This document shows positions 21,698-33,900 of a stretch of 64,000 nt of DNA, piece after piece. Every line of letters begins with the position of its first letter. The stretch's first letter is position 1. Position numbers and translations under genes: made by a program. The notes under the pieces are model-generated. The model was not told the origin of the DNA. It saw only the letters and a program-made list of their open reading frames with translations, and did no database searches. The stretch is from Hormiphora californensis (taxonomy: Eukaryota; Ctenophora; Tentaculata; Cydippida; Pleurobrachiidae): contig CM035358.1 of assembly GCA_020137815.1 (NCBI GenBank), forward strand, positions 1,325,356-1,389,355. The letters are read 5' to 3'.

Positions 21698-22433
21698 CTA
21701 AAAAGAAAAAGAGCTTAGCTGGGAACGGAATATCAAAGAGGCGGAGAAGTTAGAGACCAGAGAGATAGAGAATAATATTGAGAGAGTGACATGGCAGCCC
21801 ATAGCCTAGCAAGCTCTGCAAAGTATTGCAGGATAGTTATAAAGTGAGAGAAAAGGAAGGGGAATGGGTGGAGGGAGTGAAGGAGATAGCACGGCAGAGC
21901 CGGGGAATGTCGCATAATTATTACACATCAGCCTGGCCTCATTATATCTGATGGGTGATCGGGTGATAGAGAGAAAGAGGGGGAGAAAGAGGGAGAAATA
22001 AAAAGTATAAAGAGATAAAAAAGAAGCAGAAAAAGAATAATATCAGACTTTCAAGTCGACATGATAGGCCTAGGGTCAGATATAATCTATCTTATTATCT
22101 TGTGCCGCATAGCAAATAAAGTTAGTATCACGAATAATAAGGAAAATCAGTGTCATGCATAAATGATATACGATCGGTAAACAACTGCGACATTGGTCAA
22201 AAAACATAAGAATCATGTTATATGAAGAATCGGAAATATCAAATTAGATTGGAATCATGGGAAGACATGCATTAAAACCTTGGAGATAGGTGATCGTTTC
22301 GTTTTGACATGGCTCAACCAGATACACCGGTGGATAGAACCTTTCTAAACAAGCAGATGGACACGTGGGGTTAAACTAGTCACGTACGATAAAACAACGA
22401 TTAGTTGTGAAACAGAATTATAAAGTCACGTAC

Positions 22434-24023
22434 CTAGCCCATCTTGAGGTATGGCAAGGGATCCATCACTACCCGGACACCTCTCAAAGTTCTTCCACTC
22501 AGCTGTTCCCAAATCACCGACATAGTCAGCAGTGTATACTTCACGGGATCTCAGCATGGACCACCATCCATTGGTTAGTCAGGTAAACGTAGCTGATGGA
22601 CCGGATTGGCATGGATAGGGATACCTGTGGTGGTTCTTGGTTACGAAGTCACCCCTATTATTGCATATAGGGGTGACAATACCGCCTACCTAAAAATGAA
22701 AATTTACGGGACCTTCTCATAAAAAGTTATCGAAAACTTGTCTAAAACCTATCTAAAACGTATGGTACTAGTTTGTATAGTAACCAGGACCTGAATTCTA
22801 CAGAAAGTAACGACCGGTAGCGATTACACCACATGTTTAACAACAGAGGTGTGTCGCATAACTCCTTATATGGGCATAAAATTCCAATCTTGTGGAATTT
22901 TTTCTGAGTCGACTATAGCTTAGTTATCAATGAATCCACCTCTAATACCTTTGGAATGGCATTTTGCACATTTCTGAAGGTTTTTGTAGCCAAATTCCAG
23001 CATCTTCATAGTTTTCCAAAAACAAAAACATTGTTAATGGCCAAAATATCGAAAAATTCCGGTATGTAATGGTAGCTCAGACAATTTCCTCGGTATGTTC
23101 AAAAAATTAGAACTTTCTGTTTTGTAGTTTGGACACAGGAATTTTTTTCCCGCCGTACAAGCGATATTATTACCCCTCCGTGAGCTAGCGCAGAGGGGGA
23201 ATTTCATTACCAATGGTGGTTCGTTGTATTTATGAAGGAGCGATGCAAGTTTTTATGAAGGAGCAATGGGGATGTTTATGAAGGAGCAACACATACCTTA
23301 GTCCAAGTTGGATCAGCATCACTGATATCGATGGTGTGCAGAGCGAACTTATCAGTCACCGCATACACAACTCCTCGTAGGGTCAACAGCGAGATAACGT
23401 TAGCTCTAAGGTCCGGCTGGAGGAGGGCGATCTCGGTTGAGTCATCCAGTCTCCAGACAAGTGTTCGGCGGAAATAGGTCAGGTAGGTGATGTCCGTGTT
23501 ACCAAGGATACGGGCAGTTGGGTAATCTGGGGGAAGGGACCGGGTTGTGAATGGGCGGGTTTTCCAAAATAAACTTCAGGCTGAGAATAGATTCTAAATT
23601 TAGACTATTCCTCTGATCATTTCTTTTAATTTATTTCGCTTATATTTCTTTTCTGCTTACCAACAAAAGTGAGGGTGTTACTACAGCAGAAGGTGTCCTC
23701 GGTCCAGTTTCCTGCAATGGCATCCTTCGTTCGAGTAACTCCATTCTTATCGACAATTCTAAGTAACGAGCGAGCAATGATTATAAAGGGGCCGAAACTG
23801 GTATGGTCCAAATAATAAAGATTTCCATTCCCCACCAAACATGACCCATAACCTCCCCCACCCCGGCACCCCCTAATAACTAATCTAGCCCATGTTACTT
23901 ACCCTACACTGCCATCAGGTGATGCACTGATTGACCCAATGTTGAGAGTTGTATCGAATGGAATCCATGTGTCCTGGACACAAACCCACAGGGATCCGTT
24001 AATGAGACCAATTAGCGGCATCT
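22434..24023 (-). CDS. Tectonin-like propeller block at segment end (exons 23903-24023, 23661-23758, 23297-23526, 22434-22624)
   Basis: Strands MPLIGLINGSLWVCVQD, GIVDKNGVTRTKDA, ISYVYLTN and WWSMLRSREVYTADYV are tectonin-like; one blade has the vicinal Cys pair DTFCCS. The last exon needs one base removed from AACC near 22573 to join YVYLTN to GWWSML; with that correction the donor phase (1) fits. It ends with NFERCPGSDG, similar to the linker of segment 3. Confidence 0.68.
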
Positions 24024-27000
24024 CTGAGGAAAGAATATATGTTAATATAATATGTTTTAAATAAAAGTAAATCTTTCCAATCCACCAGGTCACGTACCGA
24101 CAATGTTAACAGTAGTGTTCCAGATGAGAGTTTGACCAGTGTGACTGGTCACCACACACTCAACTAAATCACCATCCTCTATACCATCAAGTTCAACTGT
24201 GTCCAGATCAGTTCCCTGTCATTGACAATGGATGGTTTTATAAAGGAGCATTTAGTTTTATGAAGGAGCAGCTATAATAAACATCTTATATCCTTACATT
24301 TGTAACGTGGATGCCGTTGACCAGCCACTGTATGACTGTTTCATCTATGTTGGGTAGACAGACAAACTGTACAGATGCACTGTATGCAACCGTCACTACC
24401 GGGTTATGCTCAATTATCTCCAGTGGTACTGAAATAGTTATAGATAAACATTGTTTGAGTACCTAAATGAGTAATAAAAGGAACTGGAACAAATATGGAA
24501 GAGATAGTTAAGATAAATTCACGACTGATTATATGACAAATCCTTACCGTAAACCATGATATTGATAGCCCGGGAATCATTTCCAGCGTTGTTGACAGTG
24601 TAACACTGGTAGTGTGCACTTTCAGTTACATTTCGATACACCTGGACAACTGAGGTGACACTCTTCGCTGTATTTACTGGCTCGTACCCAACCTGAGTAG
24701 AGATGTTGGGAATTTGTTGAGTAACAAGTGGGAAGAGACTCGATCTTTGGATCAACTGAGAAAGAGACAGATAGAACGATCAGTATATGTTAGTAATGGC
24801 TAAATACCACTGAATAATACACTCCGTAGGTTTACTTACAATGTGGGGGAAGAGAGCGATAGAGGTGGTAGGTGTTGGCACTCCAAACACGGTACAGGTA
24901 AGTGTAACACTTGAGCCCCAGCTGATCTCCTCAGACGTTGCAGTGAACTCAACAATTCGAGGTGGTGATATCGCTGCAAGGAGGTGGTGTTAGACTGTTA
25001 GCAAACACAGCTGGCTTAGAGTTGTTCGGGTCATGACAGCATCAATAGCCATACAAAGAGTTTGAGGAAAACTTCATTTTCGGTCTTCGATTCTCGATCA
25101 AGATATACATTGACAGATTTAACTTACGAATTCGAGTGATGTAAATGGGGGTAAGAGAGATAAGATAACTGGGACTCTGCTCCGTGACTACTATCCAGTC
25201 ACCATTGTCTCCCTCCCTGTACACTATCTCCCTCTTGTCAGTCAGACCTGCAGGAAGAGATGTTAAAACTATTATTTTATAGTCTTATCGAAAATATAAC
25301 GAGGGGAATTAGGGGAATTATGGATCCAATTTAATAACTGTGCGTACCTCGCTTTGGGGTTGACTACAAACAACATACCGATAAGGAAGTCTCCATCAAT
25401 GGTGATATGGTTCAAATTGTAGGGAACCAGGATGGTTACAAAACCTCCTGATAAAGTCAGGTCTTCTGTTGTCGACATTCGTAGCTGAAATTTAGTGTAG
25501 CAATTAGTTTTAGTAACCAGTGAATATACCTTTGAAGAACTACTGCGAAAGGTATTATAATGCCGCCATTCAAATTCAGTATCTATGATAGATATACATA
25601 GTTGTACACCGACAGACAGACAATAAACAACTTTTCTATCGTTACAGAGCCGTTTACCATTACCTTGTTGGAGTAAGAGAGTGAGAAGAGTCTGGCATCT
25701 TCCGAAAATGCAATACTCATTTGTTTTCCATCCACAGCCAACATGGTCCATTTGACACCCTCTCGAGTCCAGACCTGGCCAGAAATATCCACAACGTACA
25801 GGATGTTTCCTGGTCCTACCACCACGTCAGTGAGGGTCAGCCTATAAATAGGAGAGGAGGGTCAGCCTATAAAAAGGAAATACATAGGAGACGGAGTTGG
25901 AAGTTTTGGTGAAATAATCAAGTTCTTAAAGGGCCTAAAAACCCAAATTTTATTTATTTATTTTGAACACTCCATCGTAACAGGCATGCTATTGGAGTCC
26001 CAAAAAACATAGGTACACGCAATGTGCATGTATCTGTTTATAAAACATCCCAATTGAATCATTTCTGTTTTATACCCATTTGGTAGAGTTGTATCTCGAA
26101 CGAAAGGCTGGAACAACCCAGGGGAGGTCCAGAGAGCACCTGCAACATCCACAGCTACTATCTCCACCGCTTCTGGGAACACTGCAACTGCCTGGAAATA
26201 TATTACATGGAGAGACAAACAAGTGCATAGGATACGAGAATGGAGATGTGTAATGGTTTTAAAATAGCAGCCCACCATGTAAGAAAACCCATAATCTACT
26301 TACTAATTAATTATTAGTACTAATTTTATTAGAACTAATTTTTCAGCAACCGATCTTCAAAATCTAATCTGAATTCACATATACCTTGAAAGTGGTATTT
26401 GTGTTTGTGTGGACTATCTCAGCAGCTCCCTCCAAGCTATTCTTCACCAGAATTCTCCCACTCGTATCCACTCCAATGTACTGGGGCGTTGTTATGGTGA
26501 CCCTAGCAACTGTTGTTATGGTAATGGCAGAGTTCTGGGCAACACACGTGTACTGTCCAGCACGGGTCTTATCCACCCTGTGTAGGATGACCGAACCACT
26601 CGCTGTCAGTTCTATGTTATCCATGTCCGATGTGAGCATTTGGTTTCCTAGGAAATAGAGGGGTGTCAACATTTGGTTTCCTAGGAAATAGAGGGGTGTC
26701 AGCATTTGGTTTCCTAGGAAACAGAGGGGTGTCAGCATTTGGTTTCCTAGGAAATAGAGGGGTGTCAGCATTTGGTTTCCTAGGAAATAGAGGGGTGTCA
26801 ACATTTGGTTTCCTAGGAAATAGAGGGGTGTCAACATTTGATTTCCTAGGAAATAGGGGGGTGTCAGCATTTGGTTTCCTAGGAAATAGAGGGGTGTCAA
26901 CATTTGGTTTCCTAGGAAATAGAGGGGTGTCAACATTTGGTTTCCTAGGAAATAGAGGGGTGTCAACATTTGGTTTCCTAGGAAATAGAGGGGTGTCAAC

Positions 27001-27871
27001 ATTTGGTTTCCTAGGAAATAGGGGGTGTCAGCATTTGGTTTCCTAGGAAATAGAGGCGTGTCAACATTTGGTTTCCTAGGAAATAGAGGGGTGTCAACAT
27101 TTGGTTTTCTAGGAAATAGAGGGGTGTCAACATTTGGTTTCCTAGGAAATAGAGGGGTGTCAACATTTGGTTTCCTAGGAAATAGAGGGGTGTCAACATT
27201 TGGTTTCCTAGGAAATAGAGGGGTGTCAGCATTTGGTTTCCTAGGAAATAGAGGGGTGTCAACATTTGGTTTCCTAGGAAATAGAGGGGTGTCAACATTT
27301 GGTTTCCTAGGAAATAGAGGGGTGTCAGCATTTGGTTTCCTAGGAAATAGAGGGGAGTCAGCATTTGGTTTCTAGGAAATAGAGGGGTGTCAACATTTGG
27401 TTTCCTAGGAAATAGAGGGGTGTCAACATTTGGTTTCCTAGGAAATAGAGGGGTGTCAGCATTTGGTTTCCTAGGAAATAGAGGGGTGTAAACATTTGGT
27501 TTCCTAGGAAATAGAGGGGTGTCAACATTTGGTTTCCTAGGAAATAGAGGGGTGTTAACATTTGGTTTCCTAGGAAATAGAGGGGTGTCAACATTTGGTT
27601 TCCTAGGAAATAGAGGGGTGTCAGCATTTGGAACTTTTATGTGGTTCAATTATCATTGTAACTAATCTTACCTAGAAGCCAATAGGTTGAGACAGGTAGG
27701 GGACTACCAGTTGCGCCACACTCAAGGGTGACAGTCAGACCAGCGAATACCTCGACATCTTTAGGGCGAATAGTAAACACCAGATAGGTCTCTGTGGATG
27801 GTAGAAATATTGTTATTTGGGCATGACTTTGAGGGGATCCGAAACTCTTAGATGGGCAGAGAGGAGAGATG

Positions 27872-27941
<70 letters not shown>

Positions 27942-30900
27942 ATTAAAACTTACGAGGGGCAGCTGAAGACGAGCTGACAGCTGATGTTGGTGCAACAGTT
28001 TTGTCAGCTGTTGTACTTTTCTCAACAACAGTAGATGTTGGTATAGTTTTATCAACAGATGAAGAACCACTAGAGGAAGGTACAGGGGAGATTGTTGGGA
28101 TGACGGTCGGTAGGGCCATAGAAGAGCTGGGCGTTGAGAAGGGTCCTGCAATTATACAAACCAATTAGTGACATTACAATTAGTACATCGGACGAAACAA
28201 AGTACATATTATCACGACACATGTAAAATAGTAGTTTCGTCATCAGTATTAGTGTCAGTCGCGGTCCAAGTCCAATGATTACGAAAATTATGATGGCAGA
28301 CTGTCATATGGTGCTCACCACTTTTTAATTCCACATCACAGTCAAGAAAACACATATAAAATACAGCTTCACTTCTGTACATATCTTAACACACGCGTAT
28401 TCACCGTAATCTCCGCAACATACACACGATTTGGTATAGTCCTTACTCGTTGTGATTCCCCCGGTTGTCAAGGCTGTCGTGGTGGTCGTCAAGGTAGCAG
28501 GGATAAAACCAGATGTACTGGTAGGACTCCTTAATCGTGTTGTTCTTTCAACCGCGCTACCCCGTGATGCGGTGGTAGTTTCTTCCGGGTCCACAGTAGT
28601 TGGAAGTGGTGTTCGAAGTGAAGAATAGGATATGTCTGTTTGGTCGGTTGGTGTAACAACCCGGTCAGTCGATGAACGCACCCGGGAGAATGTGGAGGGC
28701 GTCGCTATGGTTACCGGTCGTCCAGTCACAGATGCTGCGTTAGAATGTCGTTATGGAACAACTTCACAACAACTCTATCATTAAATTCAGTCGTTAAACA
28801 ACACAACATTAAACAAATGTTACATCAAGAAAAATAAAACTTACAAGAGTACGTTGTCGATTGGATGTGTGATGTTAGTCGGTTAGTCAACGTTGACAGT
28901 GTACTGAGGGAGGAAGACAGCTTCTCTGTGAGCGATGACCCAGTGGTAGGTCTGAATGTTTCTCTCGTCGTCTCCATGGTTACACCCCTAGAGGTCGAGG
29001 TCCGGGTAAGGAATGTTGGGGAGATGACTGAAGATGTCTGGACTGAAGAAGAGGACCTCAGTGTACCGTCGCGATCGGAACTTTGAGAAGTTCTCGGTAT
29101 GGTGGAATCTAGAATTGTCTTTTTCCCGTCGGTGCCTTTCCTAGATGAAGTGGCTGTCTGGGAGGAATCAGGTCGAGAGGCAGTAACAGCGTCATCAGTT
29201 GGTCCAATCAGTTTGCTTGTACTATCAGTCAAAATCTCAATTGAGGGGTCGATTATGAGTGACATAGATGAAGTAGAAATGGACAAGGAAGAAATTGTTG
29301 ATTTTTCTGTTTTATCCTTTCGATCTGATTGAGAGGACGTAGAAGACTTCACAGAAGAATCCGTAATAGGGGATGTAGTGGGTATGGAAGGAAGAATAGA
29401 TTTAGTATCTGTCGTTCCAGTTGGAGCGGTTTTGGAAGAATCACGTCCAATTACAACACTTGAGCTAGACTCCGAAATTGAAATTGTATCTATTGGTTCA
29501 CTTCGTACCGTTGATTTAGTTTGACCGGAAGTACCAAACCAGGAACTACTCTTAATACCAGTAAAATACTTGGTAGGGTCAAAAGATGAAGATGACGACG
29601 ATCTCACAGACGAAGAAGTCCTCAATGTCGTGGTGTAGCTCAGCGATTGATCCGGAGAAGAAGTTTTATAGCTTGTTGAGAAGCTGCTGCTACTTACCGT
29701 ACTTTCGGTACTTGGAGTCATAGTTGGAATGGTCGAATCTACGCTCGTCTTCTTTCTCTTCTCAGGGTCAATGGAATCAGTCTGGACTAAAGAGGCCGTA
29801 CTTCTAGAAGTCTCTGAAACTCGAGAACTACCACTTGAACCTTCACTGGTTGATTTGGACCGTGTTCGATCTGAAACAGTCGAGCTACTTTCAGCAGTAC
29901 GATCTTGCGGCTCAACAGTCCTAGTTCTATCCTTTTCGTCAGATGTTTTGGAAATCGAACTCTTGGTGCTGTCTGTTTTAGGTGTAACAGTAGGAATCGT
30001 TGAATCAACGGTTGATGTTTTCTCTTTGACTGTGCTGGCAGCTGCATCACTAGTTTCACTGGTCTTTGTGCTGAACGTAGATGGTTCAGGCTGACTGGCA
30101 GAACTGGTGGGAGTTGTAGTCCGACCGGTACCCGGTGTTCGATCGCCAGACGATTTGGTTGTCGCCCTAGATGAAACAGAAGACACCGTACTTGGGATGC
30201 TGCTGCTACTTACCGTACTTTCGGTACTTGGAGTCATAGTTGGAATGGTCGAATCTACGCTCGTCTTCTTTCTCTTCTCAGGGTCAATGGAATCAGTCTG
30301 GACTAAAGAGGCCGTACTTCTAGAAGTCTCTGAAACTCGAGAACTACCACTTGAACCTTCACTGGTTGATTTGGACCGTGTTCGATCTGAAACAGTCGAG
30401 CTACTTTCCGCAGTACGATCTTGCGGCTCAACAGTCCTAGTTCTATCCTTTTCGTCAGATGTTTTGGAAATCGAACTCTTGGTGCTGTCTGTTTTAGGTG
30501 TAACAGTAGGAATCGTTGAATCAACGGTTGATGTTTTCTCTTTGACTGTGCTGGCAGCTGCATCACTAGTTTCACTGGTCTTTGTGCTGAACGTAGATGC
30601 TTCAGGCTGACTGGCAGAACTGGTGGGAGTCGTAGTCCGACCAGTACCCGGTGTTTGATCGCCAGACGATTTGGTTGTCGCCTTAGATGAAACAGAAGAC
30701 ACCGTACTTGGGATGCTGACGCTGGTGGAAGAATCGGTCGAGGTAATGGTTGGCACAAGTCGGGTAGTTTCATCCACAGTCGAGCTTACAACAGTTCTAG
30801 AACTAGAACCAGACACTTCAGAAGTGCTTGTCTTGGTGACCAAAGTACTACTATCAGATGGCTTGGTAGATTTAGAAACCTCTGTCACAGGAGAAGTTGT

Positions 30901-33900
30901 GGGAATCACTGGCAAACTTGAAGTGGTATCAAGAGTTACATCGGACGATTTTGTCGTCTTCTTCGAAGAAGATTCAGTGACCAATGTTTTTGAAGAATCG
31001 CGTCCAATCTCAACACTTGAGCTCGACTCCGACCTAGCTGATGATCCTGTTCCTGACGAGCTGATTGTCGATGGAACAGACGCACTAGAAGTTGTGACTA
31101 CCACAGGCGAAGAAGTCCTCGACGTCGTGGTATAGCTCAGCGATCGATCCGGAGAAGAAGTTTTATAGCTTGTTGAGAAGCTACTTACCGTACTTTCGGT
31201 ACTTGGAGTCATAGTTGGAATGGTCGAATCTACGCTCGTCTTCTTTCTCTTCTCAGGGTCAATGGAATCAGTCTGGACTGAAGAGGCCGTACTTCTAGAA
31301 GTCTCTGAAACTCGAGAACTACCACTTGAACCTTCACTGGTTGATTTGGACCGTGTTCGATCTGAAACAGTCGAGCTACTTTCAGCAGTAGTACGATCTT
31401 GCGGCGCAACAGTCCTAGTTCTATCCTTTTCGTCAGATGTTTTGGAAATCGAACTCTTGGTGCTGTCTGTTTTAGGTGTAACAGTAGGAATCGTTGAATC
31501 AACGGTTGATGTTTTCTCTTTGACTGTGCTGGCAGCTGCATCACTAGTTTCACTGGTCTTTGTGCTGAACGTAGATGGTTCAGGCTGACTGGCAGAACTG
31601 GTGGGAGTTGTAGTCCGACCGGTACCCGGTGTTCGATCGTCAGACGATCTGGTTGTCGCCTTAGATGAAACAGAAGACACCGTACTTGGGATGCTGACGC
31701 TGGTGGAAGAATCGGTCGAGGTAATGGTTGGCACAAGTCGGGTAGTTTCATCCACAGTCGAGCTTACAACAGTTCTAGAACTAGAACCAGACACTTCAGA
31801 AGTGCTTGTCTTGGTGACCAAAGTACTACTATCAGATGGCTTGGTAGATTTAGAAACCTCTGTCACAGGAGAAGTTGTGGGAATCACTGGCAAACTTGAA
31901 GTGGTATCAAGAGTTACATCGGACGATTTTGTCGTCTTCTTCGAAGAAGATTCAGTGACCAATGTTTTTGAAGAATCGCGTCCAATCTCAAAACTTGAGC
32001 TCGACTCCGACCTAGCTGATGATCCTGTTCCTGACGAGCTGATTGTCGATGGAACAGACGCACTAGAAGTTGTGACTACCACAGGCGAAGAAGTCCTCGA
32101 CGTCGTGGTATAGCTCAGCGATCGATCCGGAGAAGAAGTTTTATAGCTTGTTGAGAAGCTACTTACCGTACTTTCGGTACTTGGAGTCATAGTTGGAATG
32201 GTCGAATCTACGCTCGTCTTCTTTCTCTTCTCAGGGTCAATGGAATCAGTCTGGACTGAAGAGGCCGTACTTCTAGAAGTCTCTAAAACTCGAGAACTAC
32301 CACTTGAACCTTCACTGGTTGATTTGGACCGTGTTCGATCTGAAACAGTCGAGCTACTTTCAGCAGTAGTACGATCTTGCGGCGCAACAGTCCTAGTTCT
32401 ATCCTTTTCGTCAGATGTTTTGGAAATCGAACTCTTGGTGCTGTCTGTTTTAGGTGTAACAGTAGGAATCGTTGCATCAACAGTTGTTGTTTTCTCTTTG
32501 ACTGTGCTGGCAGCTGCATCACTAGTTTCACTGGTCTTTGTGCTGAACGTAGATGGTTCAGGCTGACTGGCAGAACTGGTGGGAGTTGTAGTCCGACCGG
32601 TACCCGGTGTTCGATCGCCAGACGATTTGGTTGTCGCCTTAGATGAAACAGAAGACACCGTACTTGGGATGCTGACGCTGGTGGAAGAATCGGTCGAGGT
32701 AATGGTTGGCACAAGTCGGGTAGTTTCATCCACAGTCGAGCTTACAACAGTTCTAGAACTAGAACCAGACACTTCAGAAGTGCTTGTCTTGGTGACCAAA
32801 GTACTACTATCAGATGGCTTGGTAGATTTAGAAACCTCTGTCACAGGAGAAGTTGTGGGAATCACTGGCAAACTTGAAGTGGTATCAAGAGTTACATCGG
32901 ACGATTTTGTCGTCTTCTTCGAAGAAGATTCAGTGACCAATGTTTTTGAAGAATCGCGTCCAATCTCAACACTTGAGCTCGACTCCGACCTAGCTGATGA
33001 TCCTGTTCCTGACGAGCTGATTGTCGATGGAACAGACGCACTAGAAGTTGTGACTACCACAGGCGAAGTAAGTCCTCGACGTCGTGGTATAGCTCAGCGA
33101 TCGATCCGGAGAAGAAGTTTTATAGCTTGTTGAGAAGCTGCTGCTACTTACCGTACTTTCGGTACTTGGAGTCATAGTTGGAATGGTCGAATCTACGCTC
33201 GTCTTCTTTCTCTTCTCAGGGTCAATGGAATCAGTCTGGACTGAAGAGGCCGTACTTCTAGAAGTCTCTGAAACTCGAGAACTACCACTTGAACCTTCAC
33301 TGGTTGATTTGGACCGTGTTCGATCTGAAACAGTCGAGCTACTTCAGCAGTACGATCTTGCTGGCTCAACAGTCCTAGTTCTATCCTTTTCGTCAGATGT
33401 TTTGGAAGTCGAACTCTTGGTGCTGTCTGTTTTAGGTGTAACAGTAGGAATCGTTGAATCAACGGTTGATGTTTTCTCTTTGACTGTGCTGGCAGCTGCA
33501 TCACTAGTTTCACTGGTCTTTGTGCTGAACGTAGATGGTTCAGGCTGACTGGCAGAACTGGTGGGAGTTGTAGTCCGACCGGTACCCGGTGTTCGATCGC
33601 CAGACGATTTGGTTGTCGCCTTAGATGAAACAGAAGACACCGTACTTGGGATGCTGACGCTGGTGGAAGAATCGGTCGAGGTAATGGTTGGCACAAGTCG
33701 GGTAGTTTCATCCACAGTCGAGCTTACAACAGTTCTAGAACTAGAACCAGACACTTCAGAAGTGCTTGTCTTGGTGACCAAAGTACTACTTTCAGATGGC
33801 TTGGTAGATTTAGAAACCTCTGTCACAGGAGAAGTTGTGGGAATCACTGGCAAACTTGAAGTGGTGTCAAGAGTTACATCGGACGATTTTGTCGTCTTCT

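Noticed and set aside
22434-22624. In-frame TGA suggesting a natural end of segment 2
   Set aside because: With the acceptor CCACAG|GTATCC the exon starts in the right phase (VSLSMPIRS) and a 1-nt correction keeps a good tectonin blade through to a donor in the right phase, so the stop looks like the effect of an indel.
26663-27375. Plus-strand open frames of FGFLGNRGVST repeats
   Set aside because: Consequence of a 33-bp period and the palindromic TTTCCTAGGAAA core; the flanking spliced gene is on the minus strand.
26638-27633. CRISPR-like or prophage repeat array
   Set aside because: Head-to-tail 33-bp units with no unique spacers, inside a eukaryotic intron with splice signals.
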